From the NCBI RefSeq assembly GCF_003347205.1, contig NZ_QQBJ01000028.1, positions 1 through 64,000 on the forward strand: a stretch of DNA of 64,000 nucleotides, written 5' to 3'. This document shows, piece by piece, positions 1 to 9,577 of this stretch. A model generated the notes under the pieces. It did no database searches, was not told where the DNA came from, and saw only the letters and a program-made list of their open reading frames with translations. The position numbers were made by a program, and so were the translations under genes. The DNA comes from Mycolicibacterium moriokaense. Its GTDB lineage: Bacteria; Actinomycetota; Actinomycetes; Mycobacteriales; Mycobacteriaceae. How positions within the stretch are numbered: the stretch's first letter is position 1; every line of letters starts with the position of its first letter.

Positions 1-497
1 TGACGGACTCCTATTTCGTGGTGGCGCACTTCCATTACGTGTTGTTCGGCACCATCGTGTTCGCCACCTATGCGGGCATCTATTTCTGGTTCCCGAAGAT
101 GACCGGGCGACTGCTCGACGAGCGGCTGGGCAAGCTGCATTTCTGGCTGACGCTGATCGGGTTTCACACCACGTTCCTGGTGCAGCACTGGCTCGGTGAT
201 GAGGGTATGCCGCGCCGCTACGCCGACTATCTGCCCAGCGACGGGTTCACCACGCTGAACGTGATATCGACCATCGGCGCGTTCACCCTGGGCATCTCGA
301 CGATTCCGTTCGCGTGGAACGTGTTCAAGAGTTGGCGCTACGGCGAGCCGGTGACCGTTGATGACCCGTGGGGTTACGGCAACTCTCGGAGCGCCCGGCC
401 TTCGAGTTGCACTACCCGCACATGGTGGACCGGATGCGCGCCGAGGCGCACATCGGCAGAGCCCACGGGCCTGGCGACGGCGACGTCACGCGGCTAG
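1..497 (+). CDS. ctaD: Cytochrome c oxidase subunit I, 3' end, frameshifted tail
   Basis: This is the C-terminal part of the haem-copper oxidase catalytic subunit of the aa3 terminal oxidase in the inner membrane; the start lies before the window. The motif VAHFHYVL near the left edge carries the two histidines that bind haem a3 and haem a, and further membrane segments follow. The reading continues normally to DDPWGYGNS (about nt 388). In mycobacterial CtaD, as I recall, about 21 residues rich in Pro and Trp then lead into [12 protein letters not shown]. Here that linker is missing, and [16 protein letters not shown] is encoded in another frame (nt 389-520). The annotated frame therefore ends in about 36 unrelated residues at 497. 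This is either a real deletion of about 64 bp or an assembly error. Confidence 0.9.
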   Translation, partial: TDSYFVVAHFHYVLFGTIVFATYAGIYFWFPKMTGRLLDERLGKLHFWLTLIGFHTTFLVQHWLGDEGMPRRYADYLPSDGFTTLNVISTIGAFTLGISTIPFAWNVFKSWRYGEPVTVDDPWGYGNSRSARPSSCTTRTWWTGCAPRRTSAEPTGLATATSRG

Positions 498-520
498 ACG
501 AAGAAAACGTCCGAACCTGA

Positions 521-1879
<1,359 letters not shown>

Positions 1880-1894
1880 CCCCGCGACTGCTCC

Positions 1895-1954
1895 GCGAGC
1901 AGACGCAAACTCGCATGAAACACGCCTATTTTGTGCGACTTCACGACTGCTCGC
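1895..1954. repeat. Palindromic intergenic repeat, family 2, copy 1
   Basis: The left arm gcgagcagacgcaaactcgc (1895-1914) faces an imperfect complementary arm at 1932-1954 across about 16 bp. A second copy of the same family lies at 62916-62975. This copy sits between the convergent ends of serB2 (1879) and the MocR gene (1971), so it could also serve as a bidirectional terminator. No T-tract follows it. Confidence 0.75.
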
Positions 1955-1970
1955 CAGGGAAGGGTGACGG

Positions 1971-3413
1971 TCAGACGACGACGGTCGTCGGCTCGGGTGC
2001 CGTGGAACCGGTGACGCTGTGCCACGCGCGGGCCAACAGTTCGATGGCCGCCGCCAGCTCGTCCTCCGGCAACGCGTAGGGCACCCGCACGAAGCGCTCC
2101 AGCGTGCCGTCGACGCCGAACCGCGGTCCCGACGGCAGCTCGAGGCCCATCCGCGACGCGGCCGCCGACAGCGCCGTGCTCATCGGCGCGGGCAACCGCA
2201 CCCACAGCGACATACCACCCGAGCCGCCGCCGGGCTCCCAGTCGGGCAGGTGACGCTCGAGCAGTGACAGCAGAAACTGGCGCCGGGCGCGCAGGATCTC
2301 GCGCCGCTCCGGCAGCAGCTCGTCACGCTGGCCGAGAAGCCTTGCGGCGGCGAACTGTTCGAGCACCGGCGTGCCCATGTCGATCGACGGGCGCAGCGCG
2401 GCGATGGTGGCGATGGTGGCGCGCTCGGCGCGAATCCAGCCGACCCGCAGGCCGCCCCAGAACGACTTCGACATCGAGCCGATGGTCATCACCAGATCGC
2501 GCCGCGTCGACATCGACGCAGCCATGGGCTCGGGCACCCCGCCGTCGAGCCACATGTCGAGGATCGTCTCGTCGATGACGGTCCGGGTCCGGGTCTCGGC
2601 GATGATGCCCGCCAACCGTTTTCGGTCGCCGGCCGACATCGTCAACCCGGTTGGGTTCTGGTTGTCCGGGATCAGGTAGGCCAGGCTCGGTGACAGCTGG
2701 TGGATCGCCGCTTGCACCGCGTCGAGTTCCCAGCCGTCGTCGGTCATCGCCACCGGAACAGCCCGCGCGCCTGCCGTGGTGATCGAAGTCAACGCGCCGT
2801 GGTAGGTCGGCTGCTCGACGAGCACCCGATCGCCTGGCTGCACATAGGTCGACAGCGCCAGGTTGAAGGCGTGCAGCGCCCCGGTGGTCACCAGAATCTC
2901 GTCGGGTTCAGTGGGAAGCCCACGCTCGCAATACCTTTCGGCGATGGCTTCGCGCAGCACGTCGACGCCGACGAGTTCATGGCCAACCTTGTGCAGGTAC
3001 GGCGTGACGTCACGGGTCGCGTCGACGAACGCTTCGCTGACCGCGGCCGCGGGCGCGGCCAGCGCGGCGGCGGCCAGGCTCATCGACGGGGAGGTGGTCT
3101 CGGCGCGGAGGGCCGGCGCGACCGGCAACGCCGTGGTGCTGCGGGCGCCGCGGCGGGCATTGAGATAGCCGTCGTCACGCAGCTGGGCGTATGCGGCGGT
3201 GACGGTAGTGCGGGACACCCGCAGGGCGTCGGCCATCGCCCGCTCGCTGGGCAGTCGCGCGCCGACCGGCACGCGGCCGTCGACGATCAGGAGCCGGATG
3301 GCGTCGGCCAGCCCGTGGTAGGCGGGCCCACTTCGACTGGACGTGCGCCAGTTGCCCAACTCGCGGGCCAAAAGGTCCACATCGAGTGCTCGCTGATGCA
3401 TTTCCACGGTCAT
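1971..3413 (-). CDS. MocR-type GntR/aminotransferase regulator (YczR/PdxR-like)
   Basis: This 480-aa protein fuses an N-terminal GntR winged helix to a PLP-dependent fold-type I aminotransferase domain. The helix is seen at about residues 30-95 (PSERAMADALRVSRTTVTAAY). The aminotransferase part spans about 120-470, with the probable PLP lysine in IGSMSKSFWGG and DNQNPTG upstream. MocR proteins usually sense PLP or amino compounds and activate a divergent gene. Here the divergent gene encodes a YczE-type membrane protein, a pairing known from other bacteria, which suggests this regulator controls it. The 62-bp gap between them carries ACTGGCT-type repeats. It is inserted between serB2 and the Rv3041c-like ABC gene, which are adjacent in M. 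tuberculosis. Confidence 0.88.
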   Translation of the reverse strand: MTVEMHQRALDVDLLARELGNWRTSSRSGPAYHGLADAIRLLIVDGRVPVGARLPSERAMADALRVSRTTVTAAYAQLRDDGYLNARRGARSTTALPVAPALRAETTSPSMSLAAAALAAPAAAVSEAFVDATRDVTPYLHKVGHELVGVDVLREAIAERYCERGLPTEPDEILVTTGALHAFNLALSTYVQPGDRVLVEQPTYHGALTSITTAGARAVPVAMTDDGWELDAVQAAIHQLSPSLAYLIPDNQNPTGLTMSAGDRKRLAGIIAETRTRTVIDETILDMWLDGGVPEPMAASMSTRRDLVMTIGSMSKSFWGGLRVGWIRAERATIATIAALRPSIDMGTPVLEQFAAARLLGQRDELLPERREILRARRQFLLSLLERHLPDWEPGGGSGGMSLWVRLPAPMSTALSAAASRMGLELPSGPRFGVDGTLERFVRVPYALPEDELAAAIELLARAWHSVTGSTAPEPTTVVV

Positions 3414-3417
3414 TACA

Positions 3418-3458
3418 GGCCAGTATGCGCTAACTGGCTATTGAAGAGCAAGCCAGTT
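3418..3458. promoter_or_regulatory. Probable MocR operator between MocR and yczE genes
   Basis: aactggct (3432-3439) and agccagtt (3451-3458) form a perfect 8-bp inverted repeat. A third half-site, ggccagt, lies at 3418-3424, in direct orientation with agccagt at 3451-3457 and exactly 33 bp away (three helical turns). MocR regulators typically bind repeated half-sites in the divergent promoter, so the regulator at 1971-3413 is the likely ligand. Confidence 0.6.
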
Positions 3459-3475
3459 GACCCGATTCTTGTGGC

Positions 3476-3628
3476 ATGAGTACACATTGGACATCCAGAA
3501 TGGCTCGCACCCTTGGCCGGTATTTCCGGCCCACCGAACGCATCCCGGCCGAGTTCCTCGACCGCGATGCCGAACGGGTGCGCAACGAGCTCGAACTGAT
3601 CCGGATCCGCTTCCCGCACCATGCGTAG
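3476..3628 (+). CDS. Small 50-aa protein upstream of yczE
   Basis: This short frame starts at ATG 3476 and stops at TAG 3626-3628. The next gene's ATG (3621) lies inside its last codons, an 8-bp overlap that suggests translational coupling. The product is charged and helical in character, with MARTLGRYFRPTERIP near the start and RVRNELELIRIRF near the end, and it has no membrane segment or signal peptide. I do not recognise a family. An alternative start is ATG 3500. It may be a small partner of the membrane protein that follows, or a leader ORF. No clear Shine-Dalgarno sequence precedes it. Confidence 0.55.
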   Translation: MSTHWTSRMARTLGRYFRPTERIPAEFLDRDAERVRNELELIRIRFPHHA

Positions 3629-4376
3629 TGCGGCCGCCCGCGGCCCGTTCGATGTCGCCGCCCGCGGTGGTGCGCTGTTGTTCGGGCTGGTCGGCTACGG
3701 CTTCTCGATGGCCGTCATGGTGCGTGCCGGGCTCGGACTGGACCCGTGGGACGTGTTCCATCAGGGCCTGGCACTGCGCACCCCGATGACGATCGGCATC
3801 GCGTCGGCGGTCGTCGGCGTCGCGGTGCTGCTGGCCTGGATCCCGCTGCGAAACCGGCCAGGCATCGGCACCGTCGCCAACGTCATCGTCATCGCGGTCA
3901 CCGTCGACACAGCGCTCGCGATACTGCCGACACCGGTGTCGCTGCCGGTACGAGTCGCGATGATGATCAGTGCGGTCGTGCTCAACGCGTTCAGCACCGT
4001 GCTCTACATCGGCGCAGGCCTCGGCCCTGGCCCACGCGACGGGCTGATGACCGGGCTGGTGGTGCGGACCGGGCTGTCGGTCCGGCTGATCCGGACGTCG
4101 ATCGAGGCCACCGTGCTGGCGATCGGGTGGCTGCTCGGCGGCACTGTCGGCGTCGGCACCGTCCTCTACGCGTTCGGCATCGGCCCGCTGGTGCAGCTCT
4201 TCGTTCGGATCACGCCGAAGCGGGTGCTGGCGCGCAGCGGGTGGGCTGCGGTCGCTGCCGCGGGTGATTTCGGCGTGGACCGTCGCGCGAGGCGCAACCC
4301 AGCACGCCGAAATCGCTTCATTACGATGGGCGAGTGCCCGACTCAGGAAGCGACAGCGTCGACCCCGACCTGCTGA
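3621..4376 (+). CDS. YczE/YitT-type membrane protein
   Basis: This integral membrane protein of the YczE/YyaS/YitT family has about five hydrophobic segments between residues 10 and 195. The family hallmarks GLGLDPWDVFHQGL (about 35-48) and IGAGLGPGPRDGLMTGL (about 130-146) are both present. Such proteins are often partnered with MocR regulators, as here. The transported compound is not established. The last 40 or so residues, after ITPKRVLARSGW, are polar and run 43 bp into the next gene, so the functional protein probably ends near residue 205. It overlaps the small upstream frame by 8 bp. Confidence 0.8.
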   Translation: MRSAAARGPFDVAARGGALLFGLVGYGFSMAVMVRAGLGLDPWDVFHQGLALRTPMTIGIASAVVGVAVLLAWIPLRNRPGIGTVANVIVIAVTVDTALAILPTPVSLPVRVAMMISAVVLNAFSTVLYIGAGLGPGPRDGLMTGLVVRTGLSVRLIRTSIEATVLAIGWLLGGTVGVGTVLYAFGIGPLVQLFVRITPKRVLARSGWAAVAAAGDFGVDRRARRNPARRNRFITMGECPTQEATASTPTC

Positions 4377-5173
4377 TCGACTTCGCCAAGGTCTCGCTGC
4401 GGCGCGGCGGCCAGGTCCTGGTCGGGCCGGTGACCTGGTCGGTGGAACTCGACGAACGCTGGGTGGTCATCGGGCCCAACGGCGCGGGCAAGACGTCATT
4501 GCTGCGCATCGCCGCGGCGTTGGAGCATCCGTCCTCCGGAACGGCGTACGTGCTGGGCGAGCGTCTTGGCCGCACCGACATGTCCGAACTGCGCTCACGC
4601 GTCGGGCTGAGCAGCTCAGCGCTGTCGCAGCGGGTGCCCGACGGGGAAGTGGTGCGCGACCTCGTCGTCTCGGCCGGCTACGCCGTACTGGGCCGCTGGC
4701 GGGAGCGCTACGACGACGTCGACTACGAACAGGCGATCGACATGCTGGAAAGCGTCGGCGCCGAACACCTCGCCGAGCGAACCTACGAGACCCTCTCCGA
4801 AGGCGAGCGCAAACGGGTGCTGATCGCCCGATCGCTGATGACCGACCCGGAGCTGCTGCTGCTCGACGAGCCCGCGGCCGGCCTCGACCTCGGCGGGCGC
4901 GAGGAGTTGGTGGCCCGGCTGGAGGATCTGGCCGCTGACCCGGACGCCCCGGCGATCGTGCTGGTCACCCATCACGTCGAGGAGATACCGCGCGGGTTCA
5001 GCCACGCCCTGATCCTGTCGGAGGGACGCGTGGTCGACGCCGGTCTGCTGACAGATGTGCTGACCGCCGAGAACCTGTCGAAGGCGTTCGGCCAGTCCAT
5101 CGCCCTGGAATTCATCGACGGCCGGTTCTTCGCCAGGCGCACCAGAACCCGGGCAGCACACAGGAGGCGTTGA
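4334..5173 (+). CDS. ABC transporter ATP-binding protein (Rv3041c-like)
   Basis: This 279-aa ABC ATPase has no membrane domain. Walker A is GPNGAGKTSL (about residues 48-57), the signature is LSEGERKRVLIARSL, Walker B is LLLLDEPAAGLDL and the switch His is in LVTHHVEEIP. It matches the gene found in this position in M. tuberculosis (Rv3041c). No permease lies nearby, so the partner is unknown; it could be a soluble ABC protein or use a permease encoded elsewhere. The start is a GTG at 4334, which overlaps the tail of the yczE frame. Its stop shares one base with the ATG of the next gene, indicating an operon through the NUDIX and crotonase genes. Confidence 0.9.
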   Translation: MPDSGSDSVDPDLLIDFAKVSLRRGGQVLVGPVTWSVELDERWVVIGPNGAGKTSLLRIAAALEHPSSGTAYVLGERLGRTDMSELRSRVGLSSSALSQRVPDGEVVRDLVVSAGYAVLGRWRERYDDVDYEQAIDMLESVGAEHLAERTYETLSEGERKRVLIARSLMTDPELLLLDEPAAGLDLGGREELVARLEDLAADPDAPAIVLVTHHVEEIPRGFSHALILSEGRVVDAGLLTDVLTAENLSKAFGQSIALEFIDGRFFARRTRTRAAHRRR

Positions 5174-5982
5174 TGAGCGAAGACCCCCTCGTCCCGCGAC
5201 CCGCCGCAACGGTGATGCTGATCCGGGACACGAACCCGGGCGCCGCCCAGGGCATCGAAGTGTTCCTGATGCGACGGCACCGCAAGATGGACTTCGTCGG
5301 CGGCGTGATGGTGTTCCCGGGCGGCGGAGTCGACGACCGCGACCGCAACGCCGACATCGCCTGGCACGGGCCCGACAAGAACTGGTGGGCGCAGCGGCTG
5401 GGGACCGACGCCGACCTGGCCGAGGCGTTGGTCTGCGCGGCGGCCCGGGAGACCTTCGAGGAGTGCGGGGTGCTGTTCGCCGGCGCCGCCGACGATCCTG
5501 ACCTGCTGGTCGACGACGCGTCGAGCTACCGTGAGTACCGGTCCGCGCTGGTCAGCAAGGAGCTGTCCTTCGCCGAGTTCCTGCGCACCGAGAAGCTGAT
5601 GCTGCGGTCCGACCTGCTGCGGCCGTGGGCCAACTGGGTGACCCCGAAAGAGGAGCGCACCCGCCGATACGACACCTACTTCTTCGTCGGCGCCATTCCG
5701 GATGGCCAGCTCGCCGACGGCGACAACACCGAGTCCGATCACGCCGACTGGATCACCCCCGAGGTCGCCCTGGACGACTTCTCGGCTCAGCGCAGCTTCC
5801 TGTTGCCGCCGACGTGGACGCAGCTCGACGCGCTCGCGGGGCGCACCGTCGCCGAGGTACTCGCCGTCGAACGGTCGATCACGCCGATCTCGCCGAACAT
5901 GAGCATGACCGACGGGAACCTCGAGTTCGAATTCTTCGACGGCGAGCGGTACAACCAGGCGCTCGGGGGCCGCACCCCGTGA
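5173..5982 (+). CDS. NUDIX hydrolase family protein
   Basis: This 269-aa protein of the NUDIX superfamily matches the Rv3040c position. The NUDIX region is split by a long insert: [15 protein letters not shown] (about residues 40-54) is followed much later by [13 protein letters not shown] (about 95-107), which supplies the REx2EExG-like metal site. This layout resembles long actinobacterial NUDIX proteins with an acyl-CoA or nucleotide diphosphate substrate, but the substrate cannot be read from sequence. The ATG at 5173 follows aggagg (5162-5167), which favours it over the TTG at 5170. Its TGA overlaps the GTG of the crotonase gene by four bases. Confidence 0.88.
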   Translation: MSEDPLVPRPAATVMLIRDTNPGAAQGIEVFLMRRHRKMDFVGGVMVFPGGGVDDRDRNADIAWHGPDKNWWAQRLGTDADLAEALVCAAARETFEECGVLFAGAADDPDLLVDDASSYREYRSALVSKELSFAEFLRTEKLMLRSDLLRPWANWVTPKEERTRRYDTYFFVGAIPDGQLADGDNTESDHADWITPEVALDDFSAQRSFLLPPTWTQLDALAGRTVAEVLAVERSITPISPNMSMTDGNLEFEFFDGERYNQALGGRTP

Positions 5983-6629
5983 GGGAGTTCGTCAGTATCC
6001 ACGCGCTCGACGAGCACCCCGGCATCGCGACCCTGTTGATGTCGAGGCCGCCGACGAATTCGCTGACGCGGCAGATGTGCCGCGAGATCATCTCCGCCGC
6101 AGCCGAAGTCGGCGAACGCGACGACATCGCGGCGGTGATTCTGTTCGGCGGACACGAGATCTTCTCGGCGGGCGACGACGCGGCCGCCCTGCAGACTCTC
6201 AACGAGCACGAGGCCGCGGGCGCCGCCGAGGTCGCCCGAGGTGCCGCCGCTGCTCTGGCCGCGATTCCCAAGCCGACGGTCGCCGCGATCACCGGATACG
6301 CCCTCGGCAGCGGGCTGACGCTCGCGCTGGCCGCCGACCGGCGGGTGGCCGGCGACAACGTCAAGGTCGGCGCGACCGAGATCCTGTCCGGATTCGCCCC
6401 CGCAGACACCGGCCGGCTGGCCCGCGCCATCGGAGACAGCCGGGCCAAGGACCTGGTGTTCACCGGTCGGTTCGTCGACGCCAAGGAGGCGCTCGCGCTG
6501 GGCCTGGTCGACGAGATGGTCGCCCCCGACGGGGTCTACGACGCAGCCGTGGCGTGGGCGCAGCGGCTGGTCGCGCACCCGCCGCAGGTGTTGGCCGCCG
6601 CCAAAGCCTCGTTTGATCCCGCCCGTTAG
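5979..6629 (+). CDS. echA17: Enoyl-CoA hydratase/isomerase, C-terminally short (EchA17-like)
   Basis: This crotonase-fold protein occupies the position of M. tuberculosis EchA17 (Rv3039c). The oxyanion-hole strand [11 protein letters not shown] (about residues 50-60) and [18 protein letters not shown] (about 102-119) are present. The Glu that matches catalytic Glu144 of rat hydratase is Thr here, while the second Glu is kept in GATEIL. The protein stops at [11 protein letters not shown] after 216 residues. Family members run to about 250 with a C-terminal helical part used in oligomer contacts, and the next gene begins 10 bp later. A deletion has probably removed about 38 codons, so activity is doubtful. 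Confidence 0.85.
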   Translation: MREFVSIHALDEHPGIATLLMSRPPTNSLTRQMCREIISAAAEVGERDDIAAVILFGGHEIFSAGDDAAALQTLNEHEAAGAAEVARGAAAALAAIPKPTVAAITGYALGSGLTLALAADRRVAGDNVKVGATEILSGFAPADTGRLARAIGDSRAKDLVFTGRFVDAKEALALGLVDEMVAPDGVYDAAVAWAQRLVAHPPQVLAAAKASFDPAR

Positions 6630-6639
6630 GCTGCCCTGC

Positions 6640-7605
6640 ATGAGTTTTGATCCGGCTCCCAACCCCCACGCGACGGCAGAGCAGGTGGAGGCGGCCCGCC
6701 ACGACTCGAAGCTGGCCCAGGTCCTCTACCACGACTGGGAGGCCGAGAGCTACGACGACAAGTGGTCGATCTCCTACGACAAGCGCTGCGTGGACTATGC
6801 GCGTGACCTGTTCGACGCGACGGTGCCGGTCGAGGAACAGCGCAAGCTGCCCTACGACCGGGCGCTGGAGCTGGGCTGCGGCAGCGGATTCTTCCTGCTG
6901 AACCTGATCCAGGCGGGCGTGGCGCGGCGCGGCTCGGTCACCGACCTGTCGCCCGGCATGGTCAAAGTGGCCACCCGCAACGGCCAGAACCTCGGGCTCG
7001 AGATCGACGGCCGCGTCGCCGACGCCGAACGCATCCCCTACGACGACAACACCTTCGACCTGGTCGTCGGCCACGCGGTGTTGCATCACATCCCCGATGT
7101 CGAACTGTCGCTGCGTGAGGTGGTTCGGGTGCTCAAGCCCGGCGGCCGGTTCGTCTTCGCCGGTGAGCCGACGAACTCGGGGGAGAACTACGCCCGCCCG
7201 CTGTCGACCCTGACGTGGCGGACGGTGACGAACGTGACCCGGCTGCCTGGGCTGTCGGGCTGGCGACGTCCGCAGGCCGAACTCGACGAGTCGTCGCGCG
7301 CGGCGGCCCTGGAGGCGATCGTCGATCTGCACACGTTCTCACCTGATGACCTGGAGCGGATGTCCCGAGCCGCCGGTGCAGTCGACATCGACACCACCAC
7401 AACGGAATTCACGGCCGCGATGCTCGGCTGGCCGATCCGCACGTTCGAGGCGGCGGTGCCGCCGGGCCGACTGGGCTGGGGCTGGGCGAAGTTCGCGTTC
7501 ACCAGTTGGATGACCCTGAGCTGGGTCGACCACAACGTATGGCGTCGCGTGGTGCCCAAGGGCTGGTACTACAACGTCATGGTGACCGGGGTCAAGCCGT
7601 CGTAG
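6640..7605 (+). CDS. Class I SAM-dependent methyltransferase (Rv3038c-like)
   Basis: This 321-aa methyltransferase with a Rossmann fold has motif I LELGCGSGFFLLNL (about residues 83-96), the post-I acidic residue in VTDLSPGM, motif II-like TFDLVVGHAVLHH and RVLKPGGRFVFAGEP. The C-terminal 100 residues are hydrophobic and rich in Trp (WGWAKFAFTSWM), suggesting membrane association. In mycobacteria it precedes the Rv3037c-type gene, next to the MGLP region. The substrate is not known to me. The ATG at 6640 gives a length like the family. Confidence 0.88.
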   Translation: MSFDPAPNPHATAEQVEAARHDSKLAQVLYHDWEAESYDDKWSISYDKRCVDYARDLFDATVPVEEQRKLPYDRALELGCGSGFFLLNLIQAGVARRGSVTDLSPGMVKVATRNGQNLGLEIDGRVADAERIPYDDNTFDLVVGHAVLHHIPDVELSLREVVRVLKPGGRFVFAGEPTNSGENYARPLSTLTWRTVTNVTRLPGLSGWRRPQAELDESSRAAALEAIVDLHTFSPDDLERMSRAAGAVDIDTTTTEFTAAMLGWPIRTFEAAVPPGRLGWGWAKFAFTSWMTLSWVDHNVWRRVVPKGWYYNVMVTGVKPS

Positions 7606-8765
7606 CGTTCGACGCCGAGGCCGTCGCCTTTCTGTGCAGCGCGGCGGGATCCGAGGCGTTGCGCGACGTCGCCGGGTATTCGTTGACCGATGCCACCCGC
7701 ATCGCCGACATCGCCTCTGTCCGAAGGCAATACGGCGAGCACTCGGCCGTGCTGGTCGAGACGGTGCTGCTGCGCCGCAGAGCGGCGGCGAAATTCGCCG
7801 ACCCGGGGGACTGGTTGTTCACCGACGACGCGCTGCAACAGGCCACCGCACAACCGGTGGCCGATCATCGGGCCCGCCGGTTGGCCGGCGCCGTCGTGCA
7901 CGATGTCACCTGCTCGGTCGGCACAGAGCTTGCGGCCCTGCGAAACTCGGTCGGCTACCTGGTCGGCAGCGACATCGATGCCGTCCGGCTCGCGATGGCC
8001 CGTCACAACGTCGGTGACGTCCCCCTGGTCCGCGCCGACGCGTTGCGGCCGGTCACCCGCGACGTGGTCGTGCTCGCCGACCCGGCCCGCAGGGCATCCG
8101 GGCGGCGCAGGTTCGACTCACGTGACTACAGCCCGCCGCTCGACCGACTGCTCGACGTCTACCGCGATCGCGACATCGTCGTAAAGTGTGCGCCCGGAAT
8201 CGATTTCGATGAGCTCGAGCGGATGGGCTTCACCGGTGAGATCGAGGTCGTCTCGTCCAACGGCGGCGTCCGAGAGGCGTGCCTGTGGTCGGCGGGGCTG
8301 GCCGCGGCGGGCGTTCGTCGCCGGGCCACCGTGCTGGACCTGCACGAAGAGATCACCGACACCGAACCCGACGACTGCGGCGTCGCCCCCGCCGGGCGGT
8401 GGATCGTCGACCCCGACGGCGCGGTGGTGCGCGCCGGCCTGGTGCGCCACTACGCCACCCGACACAGTTTGTGGCAAATCGATCCGGACATCGCCTACCT
8501 GTCCGGCAATCGGTTGCCCGACGGCGTGCGCGGCTTCGAGATCCTCGAGGCGCTCAACTACAGCGAGAAACGGCTGCGGCAAGCCCTCGGGTCGTACGAC
8601 GCGGGCGCCGTCGAGATCTTGGTGCGCGGCATCGACGTCGACCCCGACGCGCTGCGCGGCCGGCTGAAACTACGCGGCTCTCGCTCGCTGTCGGTCGTTC
8701 TCACCCGCATCGGATCCGGCACGGCAAGTCGGGCAACGGCATTCGTCTGTCGACCCTCATGGTGA
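7539..8765 (+). CDS. THUMP-like/SAM-binding protein (Rv3037c-like), start uncertain
   Basis: This SAM-dependent methyltransferase-like protein matches the Rv3037c position. Visible features are HDVTCSVGTELAAL and LVGSDIDAVRLAMARHN (SAM-binding core, near residues 125-160), VVLADPARRASGRR (catalytic-loop-like) and VSSNGGVREACLW. The C-terminal third is a THUMP-like domain (ALGSYDAGAVEILVRG, RLKLRGSRSLSVVLTR). Conserved sequence begins at VVAFDAEAVAFL (about nt 7602), but no ATG, GTG or TTG is in frame there. I use the ATG at 7539, which overlaps the previous gene by 67 bp; an ATG at 7506 is also open. Rv3037c has been linked by others to MGLP methylation, which I did not verify. Confidence 0.78.
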   Translation: MASRGAQGLVLQRHGDRGQAVVAFDAEAVAFLCSAAGSEALRDVAGYSLTDATRIADIASVRRQYGEHSAVLVETVLLRRRAAAKFADPGDWLFTDDALQQATAQPVADHRARRLAGAVVHDVTCSVGTELAALRNSVGYLVGSDIDAVRLAMARHNVGDVPLVRADALRPVTRDVVVLADPARRASGRRRFDSRDYSPPLDRLLDVYRDRDIVVKCAPGIDFDELERMGFTGEIEVVSSNGGVREACLWSAGLAAAGVRRRATVLDLHEEITDTEPDDCGVAPAGRWIVDPDGAVVRAGLVRHYATRHSLWQIDPDIAYLSGNRLPDGVRGFEILEALNYSEKRLRQALGSYDAGAVEILVRGIDVDPDALRGRLKLRGSRSLSVVLTRIGSGTASRATAFVCRPSW

Positions 8766-8839
8766 CCCGCCGCTACCCGGCGCCTGTATTGTGACGTCGG
8801 CGGCTACCGCGCCGCTCTGGATCGAAGAGGATTTCATCG

Positions 8840-9565
8840 ATGCGCATTCCCCTGTCGGTTCTCGCTGCCACTGCGGCGGTGCTCCTCGGCCTGACCGGTG
8901 TCGGCGCCGCGGCCCCCGCCCTGGCCGCTCCGCCGAAGTGCTCGGACCTCAACGGTGTGCTGGTCGGGCAGAACTGTCTGATCCAGGACGGGGATGCCGG
9001 CTACTCCCTGCGCATCAGTTACCCGGCCAACTATCCAGACGTGCAGGCGGTCTTCGACTGGGTGAAACAGACCAGGGACGGATTCGTCAACGTCGCCAAG
9101 AGCCCCGACTCGCGCGCGATGCCCTATCAGCTCGACGTCACCCCGACCGAGTACAACTCGGCGGTGCCGCCCAGGGGTACGCAGTCGTTGGTGTTCAAGG
9201 TGTTTCAGGACGTCGGCGGAGCACACCCGCAGACCTTCTACAAGGCGTTCAACTGGGATCAGAGCCTTCGGAAGCCGATCGCGCTCGACACCGGCGGCAG
9301 CGACAATATCCAGCCGCTGTTCCAGCCCGGAACCAACCCGTGGCCGATCATCTTCCCGCTGGTGCAGGCCGACCTGGAGAAGCAGTTGGGCACCAAGCCG
9401 GCGATCGCACCCGAGGTGGGGCTGAACCCGGCGACGTATGAGAACTTCGCGATCCACAACGACACGTTGATGTTCTTCTTCGGACAGGGCGCGATCCTGC
9501 CGGAGTCGGCAGGCGCCCCGGCGGTGACGATCCCGCGGCCGCCCGTCGACAGGATGATCGCCTGA
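8840..9565 (+). CDS. Secreted TB22.2/MPT64-like protein
   Basis: This exported 241-aa protein has a clear Sec signal peptide (hydrophobic residues 5-28, cleavage near APALA-APPK). The mature part belongs to the family of M. tuberculosis TB22.2 (Rv3036c) and MPT64, with a DUF3298-like beta-grasp region: GYSLRISYPANY, VFKVFQDVGGAHP and FAIHNDTLMFFFGQGAILPE. The homologue has been described as a secreted protein with esterase-like activity, but no catalytic triad is evident to me here. The ATG at 8840 follows aagagga. It is the last gene of the rightward run that starts at serB2. Confidence 0.87.
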   Translation: MRIPLSVLAATAAVLLGLTGVGAAAPALAAPPKCSDLNGVLVGQNCLIQDGDAGYSLRISYPANYPDVQAVFDWVKQTRDGFVNVAKSPDSRAMPYQLDVTPTEYNSAVPPRGTQSLVFKVFQDVGGAHPQTFYKAFNWDQSLRKPIALDTGGSDNIQPLFQPGTNPWPIIFPLVQADLEKQLGTKPAIAPEVGLNPATYENFAIHNDTLMFFFGQGAILPESAGAPAVTIPRPPVDRMIA

Positions 9566-9577
9566 CGAGGCGCTTAA

